Positions 1 to 8,528 are shown, counted from the stretch's first letter. The stretch: DNA of 64,000 nucleotides from JAYREN01 sp963663375 (GCA_963663375.1 OY760195.1:2790001-2854000); one strand, 5' to 3'. A program made the numbers and translations. The notes: generated by a model from the letters alone, not told the origin.

Positions 1-1
1 G

Positions 2-67
2 CTGCGGTTGGTGCGGGATGCCATGGCCATCTCGGTGGCCGATGTCGGGGCCCAACGGCCCAGGTGA
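2..67 (+). CDS. C-terminal end of an unidentified upstream protein (partial)
   Basis: The first bases form an open frame of 21 codons ending in TGA at 65-67, with G or C in nearly every third codon position, as in the confirmed genes of this window. The residues visible at the end are an aliphatic/acidic stretch finishing in AQRPR. The gene begins outside the window and too little remains to name it. The two other forward frames have weaker third-position bias, so this is the most likely coding frame, but the call is tentative. Confidence 0.4.
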   Translation: MRLVRDAMAISVADVGAQRPR

Positions 68-547
68 TCCACGGAAATTTCTGAGCGCTTTCCTGAACAC
101 GAAAAGCCGAAGAGCAAAATTTAGAATTTTTCTGACTCGTCCGAAAAGAGCGTGTGCTCCAGATCACGTCAGCTTCGCGTGCCTATCGATGGGTCGGTCC
201 GGTAAAGGCGATCGGAGGGTGGCCCCTGGACCTGATGGCCACGGGGCGAACCGGGTTCAGGCCGTCTCGGTATTCTCCGGTTCGCACCATCGGATTGGCA
301 GCTCTTTTTATCGCATTTGCGGGTTGGGTCATGGGTGAACCCGAAGATAAGCAGGCCTATAGGGTTTTAAAAACCCCGACAAAAAAATACATGATCGAAT
401 TGATCGGGATTATTTCTGTAGCTGTTTTTCAGGAACTTTCCCCCAAATTCGTGTCTTGTGGTCCTCTGGCCGAAGGCATACCCTTGGGGCCGGGCTCTAT
501 TAGCGGACCCAGATATCCAAATTGTTTTTCCCTGTAGGAGGTTCAGC
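68..547. other. Intergenic region upstream of the cytochrome locus; candidate regulator boxes, no gene supported
   Basis: This 480-bp stretch is clearly more AT-rich than its surroundings and has poor third-position GC in all frames, so the open frames that cross it are not credible genes. It contains a near-palindromic Crp/Fnr-type box at 153-168, a half-matching Fnr-like site at 400-413 (TTGAT then ATTAT) and a GGGTTTT/AAAACCC palindrome near 362-377. It probably holds the promoter and control region for the cytochrome genes. No riboswitch was recognised. Confidence 0.5.
153..168. promoter_or_regulatory. Candidate Crp/Fnr-superfamily operator
   Basis: The site reads TGTGCTCCAGATCACG. It is the same design as the site at 22106-22121 in front of hcp (GTGAT, four bases, ATCAC), with one mismatch in the left half-site. 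It lies 380 bp upstream of the leader frame of the cytochrome locus, which is distant, so an operator role here is inference from the similarity alone. Confidence 0.4.
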
Positions 548-616
548 ATGGGAGCGAGAATCCGGGTCCTGATTGCCACCTCTCCGCGTGGGGTTGAGGG
601 GGGGAGCAGATCATGA
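548..616 (+). CDS. 22-codon leader reading frame coupled to the porin gene
   Basis: An ATG at 548 follows an excellent ribosome-binding site (TAGGAGG at 535-541, six bases before the ATG). It opens a 22-codon frame with the sequence MGARIRVLIATSPRGVEGGS followed by RS. Its TGA at 614-616 overlaps the porin ATG at 613 in an ATGA arrangement. The only strong Shine-Dalgarno sequence in this leader therefore belongs to the small frame, although GGGGGG-rich sequence just before 613 may help the porin start. The geometry suggests translational coupling or a leader peptide. There is no run of a single amino acid that would indicate classical attenuation. Confidence 0.5.
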   Translation: MGARIRVLIATSPRGVEGGSRS

Positions 617-2037
617 AACCGTCCATCCATACGGCTCTGCTCGCCCTGCTGGTCGCGGCTCCGGCCTGGTCCCAGGACGTGAACGTCTACAGCACGACCA
701 TCGCTCAGATGTGGAAACAGGACACGCCAGGGTTCGACAAGAGCACCCTAGCGCCCGCCACTCTGTTCCTCGGCATCGACGCCACCAAGCTCGGGGATGA
801 TGCGATCTCGCTCCACCTCTTCGGATGGGGCATGGCGGACCTCGCCGATCCCTCCGCGCCCGGGAGCAGAACGGATCTCGCCGGTGCTTCCGCGTCGGGG
901 AAAAAGGGCGGCGGTGATTTCAGCATCGGCTATCTCCAGTACCGATTTGCTCAGGCCAACGCCGAGATCAAGGCGGGCCGCTTCGCGATCTACCAAGGGG
1001 TGGGTGTGGAGCATGTGGATGGCGTCAGCGCCCGCACCGACCTGAAGGGCGGCTTCGCGATCTCTGCCTTCGGCGGTCGGCCCGTGCGCTTCAAGACCCA
1101 GGATCCCCTTGCCCAGAGGGACTACGAATACCAGCGGGACTTCATCTTCGGGACGCGGATCTCCTGGCGCCCTTCCAGACTTGGCGAGGTGGGCCTCTCC
1201 TATCTCCAGGATGGAACCAAGGCCGCCGAGGATCTGAATCAGCCTTCCCTGGGTGACTTCACCCGCAAGCAGATGGGGTTCGACCTCAAGGTCACGCCCC
1301 TGGCATCCCTGGATTTCAGTGGCCGCACGGTCTTCGATCTCGCCAAGCATTCGGAGAATGTTCTTGGGGAGGAGAACACCTCGCGCATCGCGGAGCACGA
1401 CTACACCCTTGGGGTGAAGGTGGTGGACACCGTTTCGTTCAGTGGCACGTTCACGGAGCGGAATTTCCGGGCCTACTTCGCGGGCACCAACATGCCGTCG
1501 CTCTTCCGCACGGATGAGAAAGGCAAGTTCCGCGCCTACGGTGGCAACGTCTACTGGAACCCCACTTTCGCCCCCATCCGCATCGTCGCGGATTTCCGCC
1601 ACACCAGTCGCGAGATCTACGGGGACGCCGATCGCTTTGGCGCCGAGGTCCGCTGGAACCCAGCCGATACCAAGATCCAGACCGGTTTCGGATACCACCG
1701 GGTGTCGGCATCGGATGTGCTCCAGCCGGGCACCCTGCTCCCCTCCTACGGCCTGTCCCACGGGGAACTTCGGGCCTGGGTCATGTATGAACGCGAACGA
1801 CTGTCCGCCAGCTTGGACGGAATCTTCCTCACCTTCGATGACAAAGAGAACCCGAACCTGAACGGGAAATCCTCGGCCTACGAGGCCGTCGCCTCGGTGG
1901 GCTACCGCGCCAGCGACGATCTCAAGTTTTCGGCAGATCTCGGAATCGGCGCCAATCCCCTCTACAAGAACGAAGCCCGGGGACTCCTGCGGGTGGAATA
2001 CCGGTTCGGCTTTGTCCGCAACGGAGGCCGGAAATGA
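613..2037 (+). CDS. Outer-membrane beta-barrel porin of a porin-cytochrome locus
   Basis: The 474-residue protein starts with a clear Sec signal peptide (hydrophobic core LLALLVAAPAWS, cleavage near AWSQ at residue 20). The rest consists of alternating amphipathic strands rich in Tyr, Phe, Gly, Arg and Asp, and the final strand contains VEYRFGF, as expected for an outer-membrane barrel. I saw no cysteine, so it lacks the N-terminal CXXC of MtrB, and it is much shorter than MtrB (about 700 residues). The next three genes encode multiheme lipoproteins, and its stop overlaps the ATG of the first. By analogy with Geobacter porin-cytochrome conduits it probably forms the pore or sheath through which periplasmic and surface cytochromes touch. 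That role is inferred from context. A plain substrate porin is the alternative. Confidence 0.7.
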   Translation: MKPSIHTALLALLVAAPAWSQDVNVYSTTIAQMWKQDTPGFDKSTLAPATLFLGIDATKLGDDAISLHLFGWGMADLADPSAPGSRTDLAGASASGKKGGGDFSIGYLQYRFAQANAEIKAGRFAIYQGVGVEHVDGVSARTDLKGGFAISAFGGRPVRFKTQDPLAQRDYEYQRDFIFGTRISWRPSRLGEVGLSYLQDGTKAAEDLNQPSLGDFTRKQMGFDLKVTPLASLDFSGRTVFDLAKHSENVLGEENTSRIAEHDYTLGVKVVDTVSFSGTFTERNFRAYFAGTNMPSLFRTDEKGKFRAYGGNVYWNPTFAPIRIVADFRHTSREIYGDADRFGAEVRWNPADTKIQTGFGYHRVSASDVLQPGTLLPSYGLSHGELRAWVMYERERLSASLDGIFLTFDDKENPNLNGKSSAYEAVASVGYRASDDLKFSADLGIGANPLYKNEARGLLRVEYRFGFVRNGGRK

Positions 2038-2507
2038 ATCGGAAGACGGCACTGCTTTCCCTGGCCATCACGCTGGCGCTCGGCGTGTTGACGGCCTGTT
2101 CACTGGTCTCCTCTGAGAAGAGCTTTGCGGCCACCCATCCCCAGGAACTGGGCGCAGGGCGGCCCGTCTGTTCGGAATGCCATGGCACGGAATCCATGAA
2201 GGCCAGTCCGAAGACCTACGCGGCCTTCGATCACACCGAGGCCTTCGTGCGGAACCACAAGGCGCCCGCGAACCAGGATTCCGCCTCCTGCGCGGCCTGC
2301 CACGGGCAGTCTTTCTGTGCCGACTGTCACGGGGGCAAGGGTGTGATGACGCCCTCCACCAAGCTTGGCAATCGTCCGGATCGCGCCACCCCCCACAAGG
2401 GCGGCTACCTGACTCTGCATCGCATTGACGGAAAGATGGACCCGACGAGTTGCTTCAAGTGCCATGGTCGGGCGAACAACGAAAAATGCATGGTTTGCCA
2501 CAAGTAG
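2034..2507 (+). CDS. Pentaheme c-type cytochrome lipoprotein
   Basis: The 157-residue protein has a lipoprotein signal ending in LTAC, so the mature protein should start at a lipidated Cys followed by Ser, which favours outer-membrane sorting. It has five CXXCH heme-attachment motifs (CSECH, CAACH, CADCH, CFKCH, CMVCH), the last at the extreme C terminus, and extra His residues between them that could be distal ligands. Its ATG overlaps the porin stop, indicating coupled translation. It is a good candidate for the periplasmic electron carrier that enters the porin, although it has five hemes rather than the ten of MtrA. It matches no named cytochrome I can identify. Confidence 0.8.
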   Translation: MNRKTALLSLAITLALGVLTACSLVSSEKSFAATHPQELGAGRPVCSECHGTESMKASPKTYAAFDHTEAFVRNHKAPANQDSASCAACHGQSFCADCHGGKGVMTPSTKLGNRPDRATPHKGGYLTLHRIDGKMDPTSCFKCHGRANNEKCMVCHK

Positions 2508-2537
2508 CGGTCTGTCCATTTGCCGGAGAGGAACCCA

Positions 2538-3149
2538 ATGAACAGAGCCAAATGGATGGTCCGGAGCGTATGGGCGGCAGCCTTCGCCATGCTGGTCATG
2601 GGCTGCAGCGGAAGCAATGCGGACGCCCCCCAATTCAACCCCACCACCGGCCAGCACCCGGCTGGCTGGATCCAGAGCCACTGGGCGGAATACACGAAGC
2701 ACCCCACCCAGTGCGGAACCTGTCACGGGTCTACGGTGGATCCCGCCGCTGCGGGTGGCACCTCCAAGGTGAGCTGCTTCACCTGCCATGCCCAGGGCGT
2801 CAATCATCCAGCGGGGTGGGCGGCCTCGGCCCAGCATGGCCGGGCTGGTGCCCAGTTGGCCCCATCCAACGATCCCAAGGTGATGGCGGGCTTCTCCCAC
2901 TGCGCCAAGTGCCACGGGGATGATTTCAGCGGTGGTGTTTCCGGGGTCTCCTGCAAGGGATGCCACACCAAGGCACCGCACCCGGATGCACCCTGGCTAG
3001 GGAATACCGCAGCTCTCCCGAATCACGACAAGACGGACATCGCTAACGCGGCCACATGCTACGCCTGCCATGCCAAGGTGAGCCCGCTTCCTGCCGGAGT
3101 CCAGCCCGGCTGCTACAACAACACCATGTGCCACGATCAAAACCCCTGA
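2538..3149 (+). CDS. Multiheme c-type cytochrome lipoprotein (five CXXCH plus one CX5CH)
   Basis: I place the start at 2538, giving 203 residues, because GGAGAGG lies seven bases upstream; an in-frame ATG 18 bases earlier has no such site. The signal peptide ends in a lipobox (LVMGC). Five canonical motifs are visible (CGTCH, CFTCH, CAKCH, CKGCH, CYACH). Near the C terminus is CYNNTMCH, in which five residues separate the cysteines instead of two, a possible sixth, atypical heme site. The gene follows the pentaheme gene by 30 bp and precedes the decaheme gene by 132 bp. It is likely another electron carrier at the outer membrane; which side of the membrane it faces cannot be read from the sequence. 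Confidence 0.8.
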   Translation: MNRAKWMVRSVWAAAFAMLVMGCSGSNADAPQFNPTTGQHPAGWIQSHWAEYTKHPTQCGTCHGSTVDPAAAGGTSKVSCFTCHAQGVNHPAGWAASAQHGRAGAQLAPSNDPKVMAGFSHCAKCHGDDFSGGVSGVSCKGCHTKAPHPDAPWLGNTAALPNHDKTDIANAATCYACHAKVSPLPAGVQPGCYNNTMCHDQNP

Positions 3150-3281
3150 TCGCGGCTTAGCCTAGCTCCGCCAGGACACAAGGGGAGGTGCCGGACTTGC
3201 AACATGGAACACCGAATCCACGGCCAGACTCATCAGGAAGCAACAACAATGCAAAACAATTCAACAATAGGAGGATGCAGC

Positions 3282-6029
3282 ATGGAACGTAAACCTCTCA
3301 AGAGGTTTGCCGGCCTCATCGCGACCGCATTGGTCGCCCTCGTGCTCGTTGGCTGCAAAGGCTCAGATGGCCGAAACGGCACGGACGGCACCCCCGGCAC
3401 CCCCGGCACCAACTCGACCCCCGTCATCGCTGCCGCGGCGATGACCGAAGATCAGTGGGTTAACCTCAAACCCACCATCAACGTCATTGGTACACCCGTC
3501 ATCGGTGCCACCGGTCCCCTGTCCGTCACCTTCGAAGTCAAGGACGCGGCGGGCAACCGGATCACCGGGCTCGACACCTGGAAGACTCTGAGCACGGCCA
3601 AGAACACGCGCTCCAACGACTATGCGTTCTACCCTAGCTACTCCAACTTCGGCTTCGGTCTCGCGAAGCTGATTCCCGAAGATGCTGTCTCGAAGGCTCC
3701 CAGCAAGTGGGTGAACTACTTCGTCACGACGATTCCCACCAAGCTGGCGCTGGCTGATATCACGGCTACGAAGCCCGCCACCCTGACCCGTCCCAGCACG
3801 GACAACAACGGAACTCTGGCGCCGAATGCCGATGGCACCTACACCTACACCTTCTTCCGCGATCTGGCGGGGGTGCTCAGCCTCTACAACAACTTCACGG
3901 ACGCGGCTCCCAGTCTGAAGGCGGACCTGGGTTCCGCCGCCGACTTGACCTTCGATGCTGCCAAGATCCACCGCCTCGTCATCCAGTTCTACGGCAACAA
4001 GCGGGATACGGGCAGCAACACGGAGAATGGCGTCACGACCACGGCGGCCGTGGCCATGGCGAACCCCGTTAACTACTTCTACGACTGGATTCCCAGCACC
4101 AAGGCCGTGGTAACTCCCACGGATCCCACTCAGCGTGAGATCGTGGCCACCGCCAAGTGCAATGAATGCCACGACAAGATCGGAACCACCACGCCTCACG
4201 GCGGCCGTGTAGACACCCGCTTCTGCGTGGTTTGCCACAATGACCAGCGCAAGTTCGGGTATGCCACTTCGGTACCCACGGCTGGAGCCTACACCGGGAG
4301 CACCAATAAGTTCGCCATCGGAGCCGGTAGCGCCGACACCATGGCGGCGGGGGACATGCCGGTCATGGTCCACAAGATCCACATGGGCGATGATCTCAGC
4401 CGGACTGGATACAACTACGCCAATATCAATTTCGAAAAGCTGGCCTATCCCATGGGCCGGGACATGTGCGCCAAGTGCCACTCGGGCGCCATCGGTACCA
4501 CCGAAAGCAAGACGGCCCAGGGCGAGAACTGGAACACAAAACCCAGCCGCAAGGCCTGCGGAAGCTGTCACGACGGTATCGACTGGACTCAGCCGCACCC
4601 CGCCAGTTCCACGACCGCTCAGACCAACGATGCCGCCTGTGCTGGTTGTCATGTCAGCAACCCTGCTTCAGCGGTGAACATCAAGGTTGCCCACTACACG
4701 AACAACGTGCTCCAGACGACCCACAATCCTGTCGTCAAGGCGGGACTCTACAACTTCAAGTACGAAATTTCCTCTGTGACCCAGGCCACCTCCGGCGGCC
4801 CGGTCACGATCAAGTTCCGCATCCAGTCCGACGGTGGCGTTCCGGGCGCTCCCATGGCACCCGTGACCTTCAAGGCCGCTGCGGCCGGTTTGACTGAGCC
4901 TCTGGAAGGATTCACCGGTTCCCCGGCGTTCCTGATGTCCTGGGCCCTGCCCCAGCCGGGTGAAACGACGACTCCCGCGGACTACAACAACCTGGGCGCC
5001 AAGCAGGTCGTCACTGGTAGTGGTGTCACCGCCGGTACTCCCCTGCGCAACCACCAGCCGGCCAGCTTCACCATCGGCAACCTGCTCAATACGGCTCTGG
5101 CGACGCAGGTCGGAACCCTCGCGGGCCCTGCGAGCGACGGCACCTACACTGCGACGGTCGTGGGCGCCAACGCGATCTTCCCTGCGGGCGCCAAGCTCCG
5201 CGGAGTGGCCCTCCAGTCCTATTTCGTGCAGGTTTCTCCCGCTGCGGCCCGCCACACCGAGGCCGCCTACGCTTATGTGGATGCCCGCCGGAAGGTGATC
5301 GACTCCAACAAGTGTTCCAACTGTCACGAGGCCTTTGAGGGCCACGGCGGCCAGCGCGTGAAGGAAGTCCAGGTCTGCGTCATGTGCCACGTTCCCGGCC
5401 TGACTACCAGCGGCCGCGGCATGACCAACACTCAGATCAGCACGGCCTATGCCGGCCTCACCGCGGACCAGAAGGCTGCCCTTACCTCTTGGACCGGCGT
5501 GGACTTTGCGACCGATCCTACTGCGGGTGGGGCGAACCCCGACCTGGCCCTGAAGTTCCCCCAGACCAGCAACAACATGAAGGACATGATCCACGGCCTT
5601 CACATGGGCGCCAAGCGCGCGAACCCCATGAGGGACATTCGCGGTGACCGTTGGGCCATCATCGATGCCTCGAAGCTCGTGTTCCCGGGCATGATCCAGA
5701 ACTGCACCGACTGCCATACCTACAACGGCTATAGCGGCGTGGCGGCGAATACCCTGGCAACCCGCGAAGAGGCGATCAACGTTGCGGGTAACACCACCCA
5801 GGCCCTCGCCTTTGCCGCTCTCGCCGGCGACAACGACACGGACCTGATGACGACGCCGTTCACGTCCTCCTGCGTGAGCTGCCACGACACGACCGCCGCC
5901 CAAGCTCACATGAGGCTGAATGGTGGTCAGATCAAGGTCGCTCGCAGCAACCTCGCCACCACCGGCGAGTCCTGCGCCGTTTGCCATGGGTCCGGTTCTA
6001 CCCTCGATCCCGTCAAGGTCCACAAGTAG
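3282..6029 (+). CDS. OmcA/MtrC-family decaheme c-type cytochrome, surface lipoprotein
   Basis: The start at 3282 (915 residues) is supported by AGGAGG seven bases upstream. The lipoprotein signal ends in LVLVGC and is followed by a short collagen-like linker (GTDGTPGTPGT). Ten CXXCH motifs occur in two groups of five: CNECH, CVVCH, CAKCH, CGSCH and CAGCH at about residues 290-460, and CSNCH, CVMCH, CTDCH, CVSCH and CAVCH at about 675-910. Each group is preceded by a heme-free beta-rich region. This is the beta/pentaheme/beta/pentaheme plan of MtrC, MtrF and OmcA, which sit on the cell surface and pass electrons to metal oxides or flavins. It is the last gene before a strong terminator, and is the presumed terminal reductase of the locus. 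Confidence 0.92.
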   Translation: MERKPLKRFAGLIATALVALVLVGCKGSDGRNGTDGTPGTPGTNSTPVIAAAAMTEDQWVNLKPTINVIGTPVIGATGPLSVTFEVKDAAGNRITGLDTWKTLSTAKNTRSNDYAFYPSYSNFGFGLAKLIPEDAVSKAPSKWVNYFVTTIPTKLALADITATKPATLTRPSTDNNGTLAPNADGTYTYTFFRDLAGVLSLYNNFTDAAPSLKADLGSAADLTFDAAKIHRLVIQFYGNKRDTGSNTENGVTTTAAVAMANPVNYFYDWIPSTKAVVTPTDPTQREIVATAKCNECHDKIGTTTPHGGRVDTRFCVVCHNDQRKFGYATSVPTAGAYTGSTNKFAIGAGSADTMAAGDMPVMVHKIHMGDDLSRTGYNYANINFEKLAYPMGRDMCAKCHSGAIGTTESKTAQGENWNTKPSRKACGSCHDGIDWTQPHPASSTTAQTNDAACAGCHVSNPASAVNIKVAHYTNNVLQTTHNPVVKAGLYNFKYEISSVTQATSGGPVTIKFRIQSDGGVPGAPMAPVTFKAAAAGLTEPLEGFTGSPAFLMSWALPQPGETTTPADYNNLGAKQVVTGSGVTAGTPLRNHQPASFTIGNLLNTALATQVGTLAGPASDGTYTATVVGANAIFPAGAKLRGVALQSYFVQVSPAAARHTEAAYAYVDARRKVIDSNKCSNCHEAFEGHGGQRVKEVQVCVMCHVPGLTTSGRGMTNTQISTAYAGLTADQKAALTSWTGVDFATDPTAGGANPDLALKFPQTSNNMKDMIHGLHMGAKRANPMRDIRGDRWAIIDASKLVFPGMIQNCTDCHTYNGYSGVAANTLATREEAINVAGNTTQALAFAALAGDNDTDLMTTPFTSSCVSCHDTTAAQAHMRLNGGQIKVARSNLATTGESCAVCHGSGSTLDPVKVHK

Positions 6030-6080
6030 CATCTCTTTCGAGAAGGCCTGAGGAGTTCTCCTCCTCCTTCCCGCGCAACG

Positions 6081-6116
6081 AAACAACCCGGATGCGCCTG
6101 CGCCTCCGGGTTGTTT
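6081..6116 (+). terminator. Intrinsic terminator after the decaheme cytochrome gene
   Basis: A perfect 12-bp stem (AAACAACCCGGA at 6081-6092 with its complement at 6105-6116) has a 12-base loop and ends in TTGTTT. It separates the cytochrome locus from ccsBA and rules out any ccsBA start within the right arm. Confidence 0.85.
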
Positions 6117-6216
6117 CATGTGGCCTCGCCCCAAGGTCGTGTCCCTGCCCACCTTCCTGTCGGTAAAGTGGGGGATATTCTTGCCCCCATCCACGTCTCC
6201 CATCTGGACGGACTCT

Positions 6217-8475
6217 ATGAAGAAGCTCTTCGCATTCCTGGCCTCACTCAAGCTCGCGGTGATCCTCCTGGTTGTGCTCCTCGTGGGGCTTTCCGTGGGG
6301 ACCATCGTTGAGACCCGCACGGACGCGGAAACCGCCGGGCGTCTGGTGTACTACGCGCCGTGGTTCCTGGTGCTCCAGGGGGTCTTTGCCCTCAATGTCG
6401 CCTTGTCCCTGGTGGATCTCTTTCCCTGGGGCCGCAAGCGCGTGGGCTTCCTGGTGGTCCATGCCTCGCTGCTGCTCATTCTGGTGGGTGCCTCTCTCAC
6501 CTACTTCTTCAAGACTGAAGGCACCATGGGGATGTGGGAAGGCGAAAGCGCCTCGGCCATCGTGCGCCAGGCCCCGGATGGGCAGATCCTTTCCCGCCAC
6601 GAGCTGCCCTTCACGGTGAAGCTCGAGGATTTTGTGCTCGATACCTATCCCGGGACCATGCGCCCCGCGGGTTTCATGAGCATCGTGCAGATCACGGATC
6701 GCGACTCGGGCAAGACCTTCCCCGCGCGCATCTGGATGAACAACGAACTGCACTACCGGGGCTATGCCCTCTTCCAGTCCAGCTACCAGCAGATGCATGG
6801 GCGGGAGGCCACGGTGCTCTCCGTGTCCAAGGACCCCGGCCAGACGGTGGCCTTCGTGGGCTTCATCACCCTGGTACTGGGCATGGTGCTCGTGATGATC
6901 ACGCGGATCAACCAGGCCAGGGGGCGCACGACCATGGATGGCATCGGCAAGTCGGCCCTGTTGGTGCTCCTCCTGCTGGGTAGTGCCGGGCTGCAGGCGC
7001 AGTCCGATCCGGAAGTCCTGCGGCGCCTGCCGGTGCAGCACGATGGCCGGGTCATGCCCCTGGATACCCTGGCACGGGAAACCGTCTGGACGGTCACGGG
7101 CTCCCACCGCTGGCAGGGGCAGGATCCCGTGGCGACCCTTACCGCCTGGACCACGGATCCTCGGAACACCGTGGGGGCGCCCGTCATCAAGGTGGGCTCG
7201 AAGGCTCTGGCCCAGGCGCTAGAACTGCCTGCCGGTACCACCCACCGCTCCTTCATGCAGCTCATTCAGAACCCCGGGCTCTCCAGGCTATTGCAGGCAG
7301 CGGAGCAGGCGGAGGCCCAGGGCATGCCTCGGCAGGGGTTGATGCAAGAGGCCGAGAAACTTCATCAGCGCATCCTCGCCCTGAAGGCGGTCCTCTTCCA
7401 CGAGACTATTCGCCCCATTCCCCTGACGGGCGATCCCAAGGCCCAATGGGGTGTGCCCAGCCCCCTGACGGCCGAGACGCTCACCCAGCTCATGAGCGGC
7501 CCGCGCATGGCCGAGTGGCCGACGGCGCAGAAGATCGACCGGGAGATTCTCTACAACAAGGTGAACCCCGCCCGCCTCTCCTGGATCATCCTGCTTGCCT
7601 CGCTGGTGCTCACCATCGCGGCCTGGATTCGCAAGAGTCGCCTGCTGGATGGCCTCGCCTTCGGCGCCCTCATCGCGGGCTTCGGGATGATGACCTGGGG
7701 CATCCTGCTGCGCTGGCAGGCCGGGGAAAGGATTCCCGCGGCCAACATGTACGAGTCGCTGCTCTTCCTGGCTTGGGGCGTGGGCCTCTTCGCCATCGCG
7801 GCCTACCTGATCCTGAAGAACCGCATCGTGGTGCTGAACGCCGCCGTCATGGCCACGCTCACCATGATCCTCACAGATCTCCTGCCCATTGACCGATTCA
7901 TCCATCCCATCGCGCCAGTGCTGGCGGGCACGCCCTGGCTGGCCATCCACGTGCCGATCATCATGCTGGGGTACTCGATCCTGGCCCTGGGCGTGGTGGT
8001 GGCGCACATGCAGATCGGTGTCACCCTCTTCGCGCCCCGGCGGGTCGAACTCGTCGACCGGATGTACGAGCTCAACTACTGGTACACCTTCGCGGGTTCC
8101 ATCTTCCTGATTGCGGGCATCCTCACGGGCTCCATGTGGGCGGCCTCCTCCTGGGGGCGCTATTGGGGCTGGGATCCCAAGGAGGTCTGGTCCCTGGTGG
8201 CCTTCCTGGCTTACATGGCCATCCTGCACGCCAAGCTGGATCGCATGATCGGCAAGTTCGGCGTGGCGGCCATCAGCATCGTAGCCTTCCAGACCATCCT
8301 TATGACCTATCTGGGCGTGAACTTCGTACTGAGCACGGGGATGCACTCTTACGGCATGGGGGATTCCCCCGTGGTGATATGGATGGTGATCGTGGCCCTG
8401 GCGGAAACGGCCTTCCTGGTGGCGGGGACCCTCGCCCATCGGAAACACCGTGGCCTCGAGGCGCCCGAAGCCTGA
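6217..8475 (+). CDS. ccsBA: CcsBA: fused System II cytochrome c biogenesis protein
   Basis: The 752-residue integral membrane protein joins a ResB/CcsB-like N-terminal half (transmembrane segments near residues 8-28, 45-65 and 75-95, then a periplasmic domain and another helix near 215-235) to a CcsA half with many helices. The CcsA half carries the tryptophan-rich heme-handling motif WGRYWGWDPKEVW near residue 645. Conserved-type His residues lie in helices of both halves (VVHASLL, AIHVPII, HSYGMG). Fused CcsBA proteins export heme and attach it to CXXCH motifs on the outer face of the cytoplasmic membrane, as known from Helicobacter and Wolinella. The ATG at 6217 is chosen because the longer frame would begin inside the terminator. 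It is probably the assembly factor for the multiheme cytochromes in this window. Confidence 0.9.
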   Translation: MKKLFAFLASLKLAVILLVVLLVGLSVGTIVETRTDAETAGRLVYYAPWFLVLQGVFALNVALSLVDLFPWGRKRVGFLVVHASLLLILVGASLTYFFKTEGTMGMWEGESASAIVRQAPDGQILSRHELPFTVKLEDFVLDTYPGTMRPAGFMSIVQITDRDSGKTFPARIWMNNELHYRGYALFQSSYQQMHGREATVLSVSKDPGQTVAFVGFITLVLGMVLVMITRINQARGRTTMDGIGKSALLVLLLLGSAGLQAQSDPEVLRRLPVQHDGRVMPLDTLARETVWTVTGSHRWQGQDPVATLTAWTTDPRNTVGAPVIKVGSKALAQALELPAGTTHRSFMQLIQNPGLSRLLQAAEQAEAQGMPRQGLMQEAEKLHQRILALKAVLFHETIRPIPLTGDPKAQWGVPSPLTAETLTQLMSGPRMAEWPTAQKIDREILYNKVNPARLSWIILLASLVLTIAAWIRKSRLLDGLAFGALIAGFGMMTWGILLRWQAGERIPAANMYESLLFLAWGVGLFAIAAYLILKNRIVVLNAAVMATLTMILTDLLPIDRFIHPIAPVLAGTPWLAIHVPIIMLGYSILALGVVVAHMQIGVTLFAPRRVELVDRMYELNYWYTFAGSIFLIAGILTGSMWAASSWGRYWGWDPKEVWSLVAFLAYMAILHAKLDRMIGKFGVAAISIVAFQTILMTYLGVNFVLSTGMHSYGMGDSPVVIWMVIVALAETAFLVAGTLAHRKHRGLEAPEA

Positions 8476-8487
8476 TCGCTGGATGAA

Positions 8488-8528
8488 CAGAAGGGCACCC
8501 CTGTTCCCGGGACAGGGGTGCCCTTCTG
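8488..8528 (+). terminator. Strong hairpin after ccsBA
   Basis: A perfect 17-bp stem (8488-8504 with 8512-8528) encloses a 7-base loop directly after the ccsBA stop. There is no T tract on the plus strand, so it may work as a transcript-end stabiliser or a weak terminator. Confidence 0.65.

Noticed and set aside
154..537. Open frame in the AT-rich region before the cytochrome genes
   Set aside because: Third-position GC is low, no ribosome-binding site precedes it and the product resembles no family. The region is better read as regulatory.
68..547. Possible c-di-GMP (GEMM) riboswitch before the cytochrome locus
   Set aside because: Such elements often precede multiheme cytochrome genes in Geobacter, so I looked for one, but the conserved core and the tetraloop-receptor pattern could not be found.
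748..2052. Long open frame on the minus strand opposite the porin gene
   Set aside because: It is a shadow of a GC-rich gene: the plus strand has a signal peptide, an outer-membrane end motif and an operon context, while the minus-strand product has no domain and no ribosome-binding site. The same reasoning removes other long antisense frames in the window, for example opposite the decaheme, cusA and infB genes.
613..6029. Naming the locus mtrCAB
   Set aside because: The barrel is too short and lacks the MtrB CXXC, and there is no decaheme MtrA. Only the decaheme surface protein clearly matches.
6118..6216. Extended start of ccsBA
   Set aside because: The longer frame begins immediately after the right arm of a perfect terminator and its extra residues have no features of the family; the ATG at 6217 gives the normal CcsB N terminus.
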